Assembly (NCBI GenBank): GCA_036721855.1 | Contig: DAIMKF010000009.1 | Location: forward strand, 1-60,762 | DNA: 60,762 nucleotides | Reading direction: 5' to 3' | Source: JAHDNZ01 sp036721855 | GTDB lineage: Bacteria > Bacillota > DTU065 | Shown here: piece after piece, positions 41,824 through 51,332 of the stretch | Layout: each line of letters starts with the position of its first letter | How positions within the stretch are numbered: the stretch's first letter is position 1 | Made by a program: the position numbers and the translations under genes | Notes under the pieces: model-generated | The model's database searches: none | What the model was told of the DNA's origin: nothing | What the model saw: only the letters and a program-made list of their open reading frames with translations

Positions 41824-44589
41824 TTATAGATTTAAGACTTCTCTACATCTTGAACATAGTTGTGGGTGATTGGCGTCTGTACCAACAGTTTCGGAATAGT
41901 TCCAGCAGCGTTCACATTTATTTCCCTTGGCTAAACTAAAACCAATTGCTACATTAAGTTCAGCAAATTCAGTTGTAATTTCTCCAGTAACTTCCCCGAT
42001 TTTAACATCTGAAACAATAAAGAGCCTTGGTAATTCATCCATAATTTCTTCGAGCCAAGCTTTTGTTTTTGTGTCTTGGGGTTTTAACCATACCGTTGCT
42101 TCTAAAGACTGACCTATCTTCTTTTCTGCTCTGGCTTTTTCTAAGACCTTTAAGACAGCATCTCTCAGTTGTAATTTCTTTTCATAAGCCAAAATCAGAG
42201 TGTCATCTCTGTATTCAGAGCTTAATTCAGGCCAACCTTTTAAAAAGACACTTTCTTCTTTTTCGCCTGGCAAATAGGCAAATACTTCGTCAGCTGTATG
42301 AGGGATAATTGGAGCAAAAAGCGCAACTAATACCCTAGCTACCTCATATAGCACAGTCTGTGCTGCTCTCCTGCTCAAACCCTCTTTTTGATCACAATAA
42401 AGACGATCTTTAAGCACATCAAGGTAAAGGGCACTCATATCAACTGCACAAAAATTATGAATGGCGTGAAAAACTACGTGAAACTGATACTCTTCATAGG
42501 CTTCAGTTACCTTTTCCTTTAATGCCGTTAAACGTGCCAATGACCATTTGTCTAGTTGGGTCAGTTTTTCATAAGGTACAAAATCACATGCCGGATCAAA
42601 GTCATCTAAGTTTTGTACGAGAAAACGACAAGTATTTCTAATGCGACGATATACCTCCGATACTTGCTTAAGCAAATTACTAGAAACCTTCACATCAGAA
42701 GTGTAGTCCGCAGAAGCAACCCAGAGACGTAAAATATCTGCTCCCCATTTTTTGATTATCTCTCGGGGTGAAATTACATTTCCTAAAGACTTAGACATCT
42801 TTCTACCGTTATCATCAACCACATATCCATGGGTTAAAACAGATTTGTAAGGGGCTTTATCTGTGGTGGCAACCGATGTTAATAAAGATGATTGAAACCA
42901 CCCTCTATGTTGATCAGAGCCTTCCAGATAAAGATCGGCCGGCCAAGCTAATTCCGGTCTGGTTTTAAGAACAGCTGCATGGCTTGAACCTGAGTCAAAC
43001 CAAACATCCATAATATCTTTTTCTTTAGTGAATTTGGTGCTCGCACAATGAGAACATTTTGTACCTTCAGGTAAAATCTCTTCGGCCGTATACTTAAACC
43101 AAGCGACTGAACCTTCTTTGGCAAAAAGCTCTTTTACAGCTGCAATTGTTTTTTCGTTAACAAGTTCTTTACCACACTCGCTACAATAGAAAATTGGTAG
43201 TGGAACACCCCATACTCTCTGACGGGAAATACACCAATCTCGTCTTTCTGCCACCATGTTCCCTATGCGATCTTGTCCCCATGCAGGAATCCATTTTACA
43301 TTAGCAATGGCTTTTAAGGCTTTTTCTCTAAAACCATCAATTGAAGCAAACCATTGTTCTGTTGATCTAAATATAACTGGTTTATGACATCTCCAACAAT
43401 GTGGATATTGGTGAGTAATCGTCTGCTTTGCTAATAGATGGCCGTTTTCACTTAAATCTTCGAGAACTTTTCTACCACCTTCATCTAAACTTAGGCCGCC
43501 ATACTGAAGAGCTTCGGCTGTAAAATACCCTCTATTATCTACAGGAGAGAAGATCTCAAGACCATATTTTTGACCGACTTCAAAGTCTTCAAGACCATGC
43601 CCTGGTGCAGTATGGACGCAACCAGTACCGGTTTCTAGGGTCACATGATTACCTACAATAACCATAGATTCTCTGTCATATAAAGGATGTCTACAGATAA
43701 TCCCCTCTAATTCTGCTCCTTTAAATTTGGCCTGAAGCGAGTAGCTTTCAAAACCACAGATTTTAGCTACATTCTCTAGTAGACCTTCCGCAACAACATA
43801 GCGTTTGCTTCCTGTATCAACTAATACATAATCGAATTCCGGATTTAAGGCAATGGCCAGATTGGCTGGAATAGTCCAGGGAGTTGTCGTCCAGATAATA
43901 AAGGCATCTCCCTCAGTTATCTTGCCTTTGCCCTTAATAACATCAAAAGCTACATAGATAGATGGAGATTTTGCATCTTCGTATTCAATCTCGGCTTCAG
44001 CTAAAACTGTTTCGCAGCTAGTACACCAGTAAACCGGTTTTAAGCCTTTGTAGATATAGCCTTTTTTAAACATCTCTCCAAAAACGCCGATTTGTACTGC
44101 TTCATATGCCGGTTTTAAGGTAATATAAGAATTTTCCCAATCACCCCAAAGACCGAGGCGCTTCATATCTTCTTTTTGAATATCAATCCACTTATAAGCA
44201 TAATCCCGGCACTTATTGCGAAAATCAACCGGGTCTAGCTCATGCCTATTTAATTTGAGCTCTTTAATCATAGCCTGCTCAATCGGCAGTCCATGTGTAT
44301 CCCAGCCATGTATAAAAGGAGTATCAAAGCCTTGCATTGATTTGTATTTAACAATAATATCCTTGAGAGTTTTGTTTAGAGCATGACCGGTATGAATATG
44401 TCCATTGGCAAATGGGGGTCCGTCATGAAGAACAAACTTTTGACCGCCATTTTCTTGGTTCTTTTTTTGCACCTTCGCATAGATCTTTTTTTCTTCCCAT
44501 TCCTTTTGAATCTTTGGTTCGCGTTCAGGTAAATTAGCTCTCATGGGAAAGATATCTTTCGGAAGTTGCAATGTTTTACCATAATCCAT
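41824..44589 (-). CDS. ileS: Isoleucine--tRNA ligase
   Basis: Class I synthetase of 921 residues from the ATG at 44589 (MDYGKTLQLP), preceded by GGAGGTGCACAG; the in-frame extension to 44655 runs through the T-box and is not coding. HIGH signature as PFANGHIHTGHALNK, editing domain (TTPWTIPANLAIALNPEFDYVLV, TGTGCVHTAPGHGLEDFEVG), KMSKS loop GRKMSKSLGNVISP, and a C-terminal zinc finger CERCWNYSE ... CSRCREVL. This makes it a bacterial type 1 IleRS. Confidence 0.97.
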   Translation of the reverse strand: MDYGKTLQLPKDIFPMRANLPEREPKIQKEWEEKKIYAKVQKKNQENGGQKFVLHDGPPFANGHIHTGHALNKTLKDIIVKYKSMQGFDTPFIHGWDTHGLPIEQAMIKELKLNRHELDPVDFRNKCRDYAYKWIDIQKEDMKRLGLWGDWENSYITLKPAYEAVQIGVFGEMFKKGYIYKGLKPVYWCTSCETVLAEAEIEYEDAKSPSIYVAFDVIKGKGKITEGDAFIIWTTTPWTIPANLAIALNPEFDYVLVDTGSKRYVVAEGLLENVAKICGFESYSLQAKFKGAELEGIICRHPLYDRESMVIVGNHVTLETGTGCVHTAPGHGLEDFEVGQKYGLEIFSPVDNRGYFTAEALQYGGLSLDEGGRKVLEDLSENGHLLAKQTITHQYPHCWRCHKPVIFRSTEQWFASIDGFREKALKAIANVKWIPAWGQDRIGNMVAERRDWCISRQRVWGVPLPIFYCSECGKELVNEKTIAAVKELFAKEGSVAWFKYTAEEILPEGTKCSHCASTKFTKEKDIMDVWFDSGSSHAAVLKTRPELAWPADLYLEGSDQHRGWFQSSLLTSVATTDKAPYKSVLTHGYVVDDNGRKMSKSLGNVISPREIIKKWGADILRLWVASADYTSDVKVSSNLLKQVSEVYRRIRNTCRFLVQNLDDFDPACDFVPYEKLTQLDKWSLARLTALKEKVTEAYEEYQFHVVFHAIHNFCAVDMSALYLDVLKDRLYCDQKEGLSRRAAQTVLYEVARVLVALFAPIIPHTADEVFAYLPGEKEESVFLKGWPELSSEYRDDTLILAYEKKLQLRDAVLKVLEKARAEKKIGQSLEATVWLKPQDTKTKAWLEEIMDELPRLFIVSDVKIGEVTGEITTEFAELNVAIGFSLAKGNKCERCWNYSETVGTDANHPQLCSRCREVLNL

Positions 44590-44603
44590 CTGTGCACCTC
44601 CAT

Positions 44604-44822
44604 AAAAAAAACCCGTCCCCCAAGGGACGGGATATTTGCCCGCGGTACCACCCAAGTTGATCAGAGATCCTCTTTAGCCTATTAACGGTGGCAACCGGCA
44701 CAACCTACTGATTTCAGCTGCACACTCCGGGATGATCTTCACCAGGTTAGCTGACCGGTCTCTCACCTATCAACACGGTTCTCTGACAGCATCTGCCTGG
44801 TTACTTGTTCCCATCAACGTTT
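44604..44822 (-). promoter_or_regulatory. T-box leader of ileS (isoleucine)
   Basis: The T-box GGGTGGTACCGCGG (44653-44640) overlaps a terminator CCCGTCCC/GGGACGGG plus T run (44604-44631). Stem I shows an AGTA motif opposite GAAGATCATCCC, so the specifier is ATC (Ile) followed by A. CCAGG/CCTGG pairs above it and GATGGGA/TCATCCC below. Confidence 0.93.
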
Positions 44823-44846
44823 TAGTTTTTAGCAACATTATTTACT

Positions 44847-44875
44847 ATTATAAGCTTTAATCACTTTCTAATCAA
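44847..44875 (-). promoter_or_regulatory. SigA-type promoter of the ileS T-box
   Basis: TTGATT (44875-44870), 17-bp spacer, TATAAT (44852-44847), about 25 bp upstream of the T-box stem I. Confidence 0.8.
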
Positions 44876-45013
44876 GTGTTTAGCTTCAGACTCATAGGTT
44901 AATTCAAAACCGTTGATTGCAAAATTTATTACTCTTTGGGAGATGACATAAATATTTTTTTAAGGTGTTTGAGAAACGGTATTTAAAACACTTTTGAGTA
45001 CAGATGTTTTTCC

Positions 45014-45064
45014 TTGACAAGCACTACGTATAGGTTATAATTAAATCAAACGTTTACGTATGGG
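45014..45064 (+). promoter_or_regulatory. Promoter of the merR-SGNH unit with direct repeats
   Basis: TTGACA (45014-45019), 16-bp spacer, TATAAT (45036-45041). Two direct repeats, TACGTATAGG (45025-45034) and TACGTATGGG (45055-45064), exactly 30 bp apart, flank the -10 box and could be binding sites of the regulator encoded just downstream. Confidence 0.75.
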
Positions 45065-45075
45065 TGGTGCTATTT

Positions 45076-45732
45076 ATGGATGTAATTAGCCTCGAGGAAT
45101 TGCTTCAAAGTACTAAAATCAATAAAGAATTTCTTGATAACCTCATTAGTCAAAACTTGGTTAGCAGGCCTCTTTCGGAAAACAAAAATGAAATTTTCTT
45201 TTCTATAGGTGAAGTTGAGCAAATAAACCACATTCTTAGTCTACAATCTTTAGGTTATAGCCTTCAGGATATCAGTAAAATACTTAAAATAACCAACATT
45301 AAAATTAAAAAAGCCCCTGATAACATTCGCTATTTTACAGTTGGTGAAGTTGCTAATCAACTTAAGCTAACTAAAAGAACCTTAGATTTTTGGATAGAAA
45401 AAGGGCTTATTAAACCAAGCTCAACTTCAAAAAGTGGCTACCGGCTTTTTAACGAAGATGCGGTTAAATTTGTCAGCTTTGTCAGTGATCTTCAGGTCTT
45501 GGGTTTTACCCTCGAACAGATAAAAGTTATTACAGAATCTTTTAATGAAGAGTTTAAACCCATAGGTGCAAATACAGCAGAGTCAATTGCTGCTATTCAA
45601 GCCAAAATAAATGATAACGAAAAAGCTATTAAAAAACTCAGGGGTTTTCTAAAAACAATGCAAAGAAATTGTCGCTCTCTGAAAGGAAAGGAGGATAAAA
45701 ATAGTGAAAACAAAGATGATCTTTTACGGTGA
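45076..45732 (+). CDS. MerR-family transcriptional regulator with two HTH domains
   Basis: 218 residues from the ATG at 45076, with GGGTGG about 8 nt upstream; a GTG four codons earlier overlaps that site. Two MerR-type winged helices are seen. The N-terminal one is degenerate (VISLEELLQSTKINKEFLDNLISQNLVSRP ... VEQINHILSLQSLGYSLQDISKIL). The second is canonical (YFTVGEVANQLKLTKRTLDFWIEKGLIKPSSTSKSGYRLFNEDAVKFV ... LQVLGFTLEQIKVI). A coiled coil and basic tail follow. There is no cysteine-rich metal site, so the effector is unknown. It overlaps the SGNH hydrolase gene by 29 bp. Confidence 0.88.
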   Translation: MDVISLEELLQSTKINKEFLDNLISQNLVSRPLSENKNEIFFSIGEVEQINHILSLQSLGYSLQDISKILKITNIKIKKAPDNIRYFTVGEVANQLKLTKRTLDFWIEKGLIKPSSTSKSGYRLFNEDAVKFVSFVSDLQVLGFTLEQIKVITESFNEEFKPIGANTAESIAAIQAKINDNEKAIKKLRGFLKTMQRNCRSLKGKEDKNSENKDDLLR

Positions 45733-46423
45733 TAGCATTATTAGAGGTAAGACCTGGCCGCAAAATTCTTTGGTCTCCTTTGATACTGAGAACAACTTTG
45801 TTAAGTATTGCCAATCATACCTAGATTCTTTAGATATGGAAATAATAAATAAAGGCAAAAATGGACTCACCTCTGATATAGCCTGTAAAGAGTTGGATAA
45901 CGAAGTTGTAAAACATAACCCTAACTATCTGGTGTTAGAAATTGGTGGTAACGATTGCAATTTTAACTGGAAAGAAGTCAATAAAAACCCTTATTTAAAT
46001 CATCCCCCGGCTCTATCAATAAATGACCTGGCTACAAACCTAAATAGTATCATTGATCGTTTGAGAGAAAATTTTATCACGGTTATTTTACTTACTCCTC
46101 CGCCTTTAGATGAAAAAAAATATCTCAAACTGCTCAACCAGTCTTTTGGTAACAATATTGACTTTTTTATAAAGACTAAGGGAGGAATAGCGGCTTGGCA
46201 CAAAAAGTATGTGGAGAAAATCAGGACTGTGGCTTTAGAGCGAGAGATATTCCTAATCGATATCTATGGCGAGTTTGAAAAAGCGGACTCCCAGGAACAT
46301 TTGGTTTCCCTAGATGGATTACATCCCACCGAAAAAGGTTATCAACTCATGGCAAAAAAATTTGTAGGGTCTTTAGGAAACTTCTTTCTAAAACAAGTGG
46401 CAAGCACAGGCCTTATTTCATAA
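45704..46423 (+). CDS. SGNH/GDSL hydrolase
   Basis: 239 residues starting at GTG 45704 with AAGGAGG 9 nt upstream. The four SGNH blocks are seen: FYGDSIIRGKTW (Ser nucleophile), NKGKNGLTS (Gly), LEIGGNDCNFNW (Asn) and DGLHPTEKGYQ (Asp/His). No signal peptide is present, so it acts in the cytoplasm. It is probably an acyl-ester hydrolase of unknown substrate, translationally coupled to the MerR regulator and closed by a terminator at 46436-46463. Confidence 0.92.
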   Translation: MKTKMIFYGDSIIRGKTWPQNSLVSFDTENNFVKYCQSYLDSLDMEIINKGKNGLTSDIACKELDNEVVKHNPNYLVLEIGGNDCNFNWKEVNKNPYLNHPPALSINDLATNLNSIIDRLRENFITVILLTPPPLDEKKYLKLLNQSFGNNIDFFIKTKGGIAAWHKKYVEKIRTVALEREIFLIDIYGEFEKADSQEHLVSLDGLHPTEKGYQLMAKKFVGSLGNFFLKQVASTGLIS

Positions 46424-46435
46424 TTTTATTTTACA

Positions 46436-46463
46436 AGCAACGCTCTTTTGGCTCGAGCGTTGC
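46436..46463 (+). terminator. Terminator after the SGNH hydrolase gene
   Basis: AGCAACGCTC / GAGCGTTGCT stem with an 8-nt loop followed by TTTTTTAT on the plus strand. Confidence 0.9.
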
Positions 46464-46557
46464 TTTTTTATCCTAAATCCCTACCTTAGCTTTAAGTAAC
46501 AGACTCATCACCATAAAAATATAATATTATCTGATAGCGTTGTTAAAGGTGATGAGA

Positions 46558-47214
46558 ATGAATATCTGTACGTTTCCTTTTCTCTTACTCGCCCTAGCTC
46601 TTAGCCTAGATGGTTTTGCAGTTGGTTGTTCATATGGCCTTAAAGATACTAAATTACTTCCCGGATCGTTATTAGTAATTGCTCTTATAACGGCATTTCT
46701 AATGAGTCTTTCCCTTTTAATTGGTGTTTTTTTAGCTACATTAATCCCGACTCATATTAGTAATATAGTCAGCGGTTTGATTCTTATACTACTTGGTTTA
46801 TGGCAGCTTTTGCAAAGTTGGATTAGCTATCTTGAACTAAACAATCTTTCTACTAGTTTATCTGTCCCTGAAGAACCTCTTTTAGCTGATATCCAAATAA
46901 AATCCTTAGGAATTGTTGTTAAAATACTAAAAACTCCCAATGAAGCAGATCTGGATCGCTCAGGTGATATTGATAACAAAGAAGCAGCTCTTTTAGGGAT
47001 AGCTTTGGGTTTAGATGCTTTTATAACTGGTTTTGGTGTCGGCTTAACCAAGATCAGTTTCCTTATCATTCCTGTTGTCGCTATTTTACAGATTGGTCTT
47101 CTCAAACTAGGTTTTGTTCTTGGCCGTAGATTCTCAACTAGCTGGTTAAATAAAGGTGGTTTTTTAGTCCCCGGTCTTTTACTCATTCTTCTGGGGTTGA
47201 CAAGGATTTTTTAA
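46558..47214 (+). CDS. ytaF: Sporulation membrane protein YtaF
   Basis: 218 residues from ATG 46558 (AAAGGTGA 6 nt upstream; earlier in-frame starts at 46540 and 46552 are less well placed). Six membrane segments in two repeats of the MntP/YtaF type: LALALSLDGFAVGCSYGLKDTK and GIALGLDAFITGFGVGL. The central loop DLDRSGDIDNKEAALLG resembles an EF-hand-like acidic loop, as commonly seen in the family. Function in sporulation is family knowledge; the substrate is not established. Confidence 0.9.
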   Translation: MNICTFPFLLLALALSLDGFAVGCSYGLKDTKLLPGSLLVIALITAFLMSLSLLIGVFLATLIPTHISNIVSGLILILLGLWQLLQSWISYLELNNLSTSLSVPEEPLLADIQIKSLGIVVKILKTPNEADLDRSGDIDNKEAALLGIALGLDAFITGFGVGLTKISFLIIPVVAILQIGLLKLGFVLGRRFSTSWLNKGGFLVPGLLLILLGLTRIF

Positions 47215-47387
47215 CTTATTTTTACAATCAGGATATTTTTTGGAGTTTTACCTCTACAGGAAATGTAAAAGCAAGGTATACCTTAATCATATTTTTTGCT
47301 ATCTGACTATCTAATACTTCATTCTATATAGCTATCTACAATCATTTATTAACCAAGTAGTGAGTGTTTAGATATAATTAGAAAAAA

Positions 47388-47412
47388 GCTGCTGACATCT
47401 TTTGTCAACAGC
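47388..47412 (-). terminator. Terminator of the uppP-ylmH cluster
   Basis: GCTGCTGACA / TGTCAACAGC stem with a 5-nt loop, followed on the minus strand by TTTTTTC. It lies 40 bp past the ylmH stop. Confidence 0.8.
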
Positions 47413-47453
47413 CTTAAATCTCTTGTCGCTTCTTTTACCGGTAAATTTGCTCA

Positions 47454-48242
47454 TTATAAAAACCGTTTCAAGCTTAGATGATTTCTACCTTTTTTGGTGA
47501 TGCCTCCAACTTCAGCTATCTCTACACGACCTCTACCTCGGATTGAAATAATGTCACCTTCTTTTACTGCCTCACTAGGAGAATCTGTTTCTTGCCAGTT
47601 TAGCTTAACACGTTTAGCTTTAATTTCTCTAGCCATAGCTGTTCGTGACATACCAAAACCAGCTGCGGCAACGGCATCAAGCCTTAAAGAGGAAACCGTA
47701 GTCTTGATTTCTTTAACTTTTTCACAGCTAGAAACTATTTGTTCTAAATCTATTTCGGCCAGTTCAACCGGATAAGAGCCGATTTTAAACAGATTTTGCT
47801 TAAGATAGAAAACAAGATCCCTATCTAAGATAACCTGAGCCCCACCTTCTACAAGAAGGATATCCCCTACCTTTAAACGGTCAATACCTGTAGCTAGTAC
47901 TGCCCCCAGAAAATCACGGTGACTGATATCGGTGGGAAATTTCCCTTGCAAAAGCACAGCACTAATCTTGGTATCAATTGGATCCGCTCCGTAAAAATCA
48001 GGTAAAACAATACCTCGCTTGCGTTCGGCACCTCTATAGCCTCCGTCAAATCTAAAGGTAATACCTTCAATTTGACGAAATACCGTTGCACACAATTCCT
48101 GTTCCCGCAGATTAAGAAATGGGCCACACTTAGGAAGGACATCTAAAAAAACCTGCTCGCAAAGATCAAGAAAATGTGCAAGCATTAATTTTTCTGCGTC
48201 ATTTCCTGCCAGTTTAAGGTAAGAGTCTCGATTTATTTCCAC
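47454..48242 (-). CDS. ylmH: S4-domain RNA-binding protein YlmH
   Basis: 262 residues. The N-terminal domain carries RQIEGITFRFDGGYRGAERKRGIVLPDFYG (the YlmH family signature near 60). The C-terminal S4 domain is LRLDAVAAAGFGMSRTAMAREIKAKRVKLNWQ. Recent family work links YlmH to rescue of stalled ribosomes; older work links it to division through genomic context. It is the last gene of the sepF cluster; divIVA, which often follows, is absent. Confidence 0.93.
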   Translation of the reverse strand: MEINRDSYLKLAGNDAEKLMLAHFLDLCEQVFLDVLPKCGPFLNLREQELCATVFRQIEGITFRFDGGYRGAERKRGIVLPDFYGADPIDTKISAVLLQGKFPTDISHRDFLGAVLATGIDRLKVGDILLVEGGAQVILDRDLVFYLKQNLFKIGSYPVELAEIDLEQIVSSCEKVKEIKTTVSSLRLDAVAAAGFGMSRTAMAREIKAKRVKLNWQETDSPSEAVKEGDIISIRGRGRVEIAEVGGITKKGRNHLSLKRFL

Positions 48243-48256
48243 AAGGTATCCCTGCC

Positions 48257-48502
48257 TTAGATTATTCTTAATAATAGTTCTAACACAACTATGACAATTA
48301 CAGGCGAAAAGTCAAACCCTCCAAAGGGAGGTACAATAGTTCTTACAGGTCCAAGCAAGGTTTCACTTATCTCGAAGATTAGCTGCTGAATTGGATTTGT
48401 GCCATAGGCTACCCCCAGCCATTCTAGAATCACTCTAAACACTATTATCCATATTAATGCTATAAGAGCATAGTTAACAAGTCCAAGAATGATTCTCATC
48501 AA
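48257..48502 (-). CDS. ylmG: YggT-family membrane protein (YlmG)
   Basis: 81 residues with two hydrophobic segments (LGLVNYALIALIWIIVFRVILEWL and FDFSPVIVIVVLELLLRII) joined by a loop with NPIQQLIFEISETLLGPVRTIVPP, the YggT signature. It sits between proC and ylmH as in many Firmicutes. Function in division or envelope is inferred from context. Confidence 0.92.
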   Translation of the reverse strand: MMRIILGLVNYALIALIWIIVFRVILEWLGVAYGTNPIQQLIFEISETLLGPVRTIVPPFGGFDFSPVIVIVVLELLLRII

Positions 48503-48505
48503 TCA

Positions 48506-49294
48506 TTACTTCCCTTCTGAAAGTTCCTTGCCTCTTTGGGAAGCAGCTTTAACAGCGTTTATTAAAGCTGCTCTAACCCCATTTTCTTCTAAAATCAAAA
48601 CACCTGCTGCTGTTGTTCCTGCAGGTGATGTGACTAAATCCCGCAGACAAGCAGGATGTTGTTTTTGAGCTAATAAAAATTCAGCTGTGCCAATCATAGT
48701 CTTGGCTGTCATCTCTAAAGCAGTCTTGGCTTCTAAGCCTTCTAAAACACCACCAAAAGCTAACGCTTCCAAAAAAAGCAAAATAAAGGCCGGACCAGAG
48801 CCGCTTAAAGCAGTTACAGCATTGAAATTATGTTCTTCGAGTTCAAACAAAGAACCACTTTCTGCAAGTAGCTTTCTTAGCATAGCTTTCCCCGCTGGTT
48901 CCATAGCTTCGCTAAAGTGGAGGGCTATTACTCCTTTACCTATCTGAACCGGTAGGTTAGGCATTATTCTGACAATTTTTTGATTGCCTAAAACTTGAGT
49001 CAGTTGATCTATAGTTATTCCGGCTAAGACTGAAATAATCGTTTTATTTTTTAATGTCCATTTAGTGGCAACGGTATTTAATTTTTGGGGTTTTACAGCT
49101 AGTAAAATAGGATCGCATAAAGCCAGTTCTGCTAAGGAATCTACAACTATTAAACTATTAGAGACAGCTTTTTCTCTAGCTTTTTTGTCCGGATCATAAA
49201 CCAGAATATCTCCGGGATTAACACCGGAACGAATAAAGCCACCGACAAGCGCACTACCCATCGCTCCAAAACCAACACATCCTAATTTAACCAT
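48506..49294 (-). CDS. proC: Pyrroline-5-carboxylate reductase
   Basis: NAD(P)-dependent last step of proline synthesis. 262 residues; Rossmann start LGCVGFGAMGSALVGGFIRSG, middle KTIISVLAGITIDQL, catalytic C-terminal HPACLRDLVTSPAGTTAAGVLILE. It is embedded in the cell-division cluster between sepF and yggT, an order found in several Clostridia. Confidence 0.95.
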   Translation of the reverse strand: MVKLGCVGFGAMGSALVGGFIRSGVNPGDILVYDPDKKAREKAVSNSLIVVDSLAELALCDPILLAVKPQKLNTVATKWTLKNKTIISVLAGITIDQLTQVLGNQKIVRIMPNLPVQIGKGVIALHFSEAMEPAGKAMLRKLLAESGSLFELEEHNFNAVTALSGSGPAFILLFLEALAFGGVLEGLEAKTALEMTAKTMIGTAEFLLAQKQHPACLRDLVTSPAGTTAAGVLILEENGVRAALINAVKAASQRGKELSEGK

Positions 49295-49336
49295 TAGTCA
49301 AAGCAGGCGCAATGCGCCTGCCCACCCGCCTTTCTC

Positions 49337-49762
49337 TTACAGTTCAATCTCTTTAATGAACAACGAGGTATCTTCTTTAACAATCTCCTCACATTTTTCT
49401 TTGTCGACAACAAAGTTTTTTGGTGCAAAAACAAATGTATCTGCAGTGATTTTTTCCAGTTCGCCTTCGATGGCATAAACAGCCCCGGACACAAAGTCAA
49501 TGATTCTTTGGCTTTCATCCGGTTCTGCTTCCGCTAAAGTCACAATTACAGGCCTGTTTATCTTAAGATTATTAATAACCTGGGTTGCATCGCTAATAAA
49601 GCGACAATTGAGCACTACCATTCTCATTGGCTTTGTATTAATACAATCTGGGTTAACCATTTCTGCAACTCCCATCTCCTCTAGGTCAAATTCCTGTTCA
49701 ACTTCATCTTCATGTTCATCTTGCATTCCTAAAAGTCTTAGAATTTTATCCATCATAGACAT
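49337..49762 (-). CDS. sepF: Cell division protein SepF
   Basis: FtsZ-associated membrane anchor. 141 residues from the ATG at 49762 (GGAGG 7 nt upstream); a longer frame to 49798 overlaps ylmE and is unlikely. It has an N-terminal amphipathic helix (MSMMDKILRLLGMQ), an acidic linker (DEHEDEVEQEFDLEEMG), and a core with NCRFISDATQVINNLKINRPVIVTL and RIIDFVSGAVYAIEGELEKITADTFVFAP. Confidence 0.93.
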   Translation of the reverse strand: MSMMDKILRLLGMQDEHEDEVEQEFDLEEMGVAEMVNPDCINTKPMRMVVLNCRFISDATQVINNLKINRPVIVTLAEAEPDESQRIIDFVSGAVYAIEGELEKITADTFVFAPKNFVVDKEKCEEIVKEDTSLFIKEIEL

Positions 49763-49784
49763 GGCCACACCTCCCCCAGTCTTT

Positions 49785-50459
49785 CTAGCGCTCTCCAAAA
49801 ATTGCAGTGCCTACCCTCACAATAGTTGCTCCTTCGGCAATAGCTTCTTTGTAATCACTGCTCATTCCCATTGATAGCTCGGGAAAGTTATGTTTAGTTT
49901 TTTCGATAAGATTCTCTTGTAAGATTCGAAGCTTAGCAAAGCTACCCCTTGCTTCTTCGGGGTTTTGCTTAAGCGCACTGATAGTCATAAGACCACAGAC
50001 ATTTAACCCCTTTAATTCTAGAATCTTCTCTATATTTTGCCAAAGACCTGCCTTTGAAAAGCCAAACTTAGCTGGATCTTCATCGATATTTACTTGTAAG
50101 AGTACTTTTAAGGATTTGTTTTGTTCTAAAAGTCTTTGGTTTAATTTCAAAGCCAAAGCCAGACTGTCCACAGAATGTAGCAGTACATCCGTCTTAATTA
50201 TTTTATTAATCTTATTGGTCTGCAGGTGACCTATGAAATGCCAAGTAAATTCGGGATGAGTTTGATATTTTGTTAAAAACTCTTGCACCCGGCTCTCGCC
50301 AAAAGCTGTCTGGCCCGCGATATATGCCTCGTTTATCGTATCTAGCGAGACTGTCTTTGAGACAGCTAACAGTTTTACCGTATTTGGATTGCGATTATAA
50401 TTATAACAGGTTGTTATAATCTCTTCTTTAACGCGTTTAATATTATCTGCCACACTCAA
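49785..50459 (-). CDS. ylmE: PLP-homeostasis protein YlmE (YggS family)
   Basis: 224 residues. VKLLAVSKTV contains the PLP lysine; FGESRVQEF, WHFIGHLQTNKINKI and LSMGMSSDYKEAIAEGATIVRVGTAIFG are the family motifs. It lies directly upstream of sepF, as is standard in Firmicutes. Confidence 0.95.
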   Translation of the reverse strand: MSVADNIKRVKEEIITTCYNYNRNPNTVKLLAVSKTVSLDTINEAYIAGQTAFGESRVQEFLTKYQTHPEFTWHFIGHLQTNKINKIIKTDVLLHSVDSLALALKLNQRLLEQNKSLKVLLQVNIDEDPAKFGFSKAGLWQNIEKILELKGLNVCGLMTISALKQNPEEARGSFAKLRILQENLIEKTKHNFPELSMGMSSDYKEAIAEGATIVRVGTAIFGER

Positions 50460-50472
50460 TATCTACACCCTC

Positions 50473-51291
50473 TTATCTTGGTGGTAACACTATTTTTGCC
50501 CCTTTAGGTATTCCATCAACAACTACTTTACCTTGCCAACGGCCTACAACATGAATCGGCTGCTGTTTTTGTCTGTTTTTATATAAAATTGTTAGGTAAG
50601 TACCTTCCTCTGTTTCAATTAACAGGTTTTCCGGCACTATAACACCCCTTAGTTCAGCTTTATAAATTTGAATCTTTCTTAACACTCGGTAAGAAGCGGC
50701 TTCTTTACTATAAGTATCAATTTGGATATTTAAACGTTTGTCAGCAAGTACCTCTAGAACTTTACCCCGGAAACAGTCATCTTTAATATATATTGTTAGC
50801 TCTTCACCTTTTTTGGCTTCCAGATCTGTAAATACTAAAAGATACCAAGCATAATTATCGATAAGTTTACCAATTGTTTCCCCTTTGTAATAATTATGGC
50901 CGGTTTTTGACTGTTTGTTTGGTTTGTCCCAATCACCTAGATAATCATACTTTAACCCCATTAATACTCCGGGACCAACAACTCCCTCTAAGCCATCATA
51001 GTTCCAGCTTATAGTTCCTGCACATTCGGCCAAGATCGGAGTAGTACCAACCAAAGCTACGGTTGTATTAGCTGCTACTCTTTCACCCTCTAAAACCAAC
51101 TGTTCTAACAGACCATCAGCAAAAGCATAGAGAGGCTTTTCTTGACGATAAACAAGAGCATCGGCTACTACCCCTCTAGATAACTTTTCTACTTTAGCCG
51201 TTATATATTTTGATCGGGGATAAAATGTGAAAAAGCAAATTAATATGATAAATATAATCAATAACACCACTAGAGGGAATATTTTTCGCAT
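50473..51291 (-). CDS. HlyD-like membrane-anchored protein of the sepF cluster
   Basis: 272 residues: one N-terminal membrane segment (IFPLVVLLIIFIILICFFTFY), then a biotinyl-lipoyl-like hairpin (LEQLVLEGERVAANTTVALVGTTPILAECAGTISWNYDGLEGVV) and a beta-rich C-terminus (RGVIVPENLLIETEEGTYLTIL). This layout matches the HlyD-like protein often found next to ylmE in Clostridia. No transporter gene is adjacent, so a role in efflux is doubtful; function unknown. Confidence 0.8.
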   Translation of the reverse strand: MRKIFPLVVLLIIFIILICFFTFYPRSKYITAKVEKLSRGVVADALVYRQEKPLYAFADGLLEQLVLEGERVAANTTVALVGTTPILAECAGTISWNYDGLEGVVGPGVLMGLKYDYLGDWDKPNKQSKTGHNYYKGETIGKLIDNYAWYLLVFTDLEAKKGEELTIYIKDDCFRGKVLEVLADKRLNIQIDTYSKEAASYRVLRKIQIYKAELRGVIVPENLLIETEEGTYLTILYKNRQKQQPIHVVGRWQGKVVVDGIPKGAKIVLPPR

Positions 51292-51332
51292 ACCTATTCC
51301 CCTTTCGTAATTACTAATTCTTCAACAGCCTT

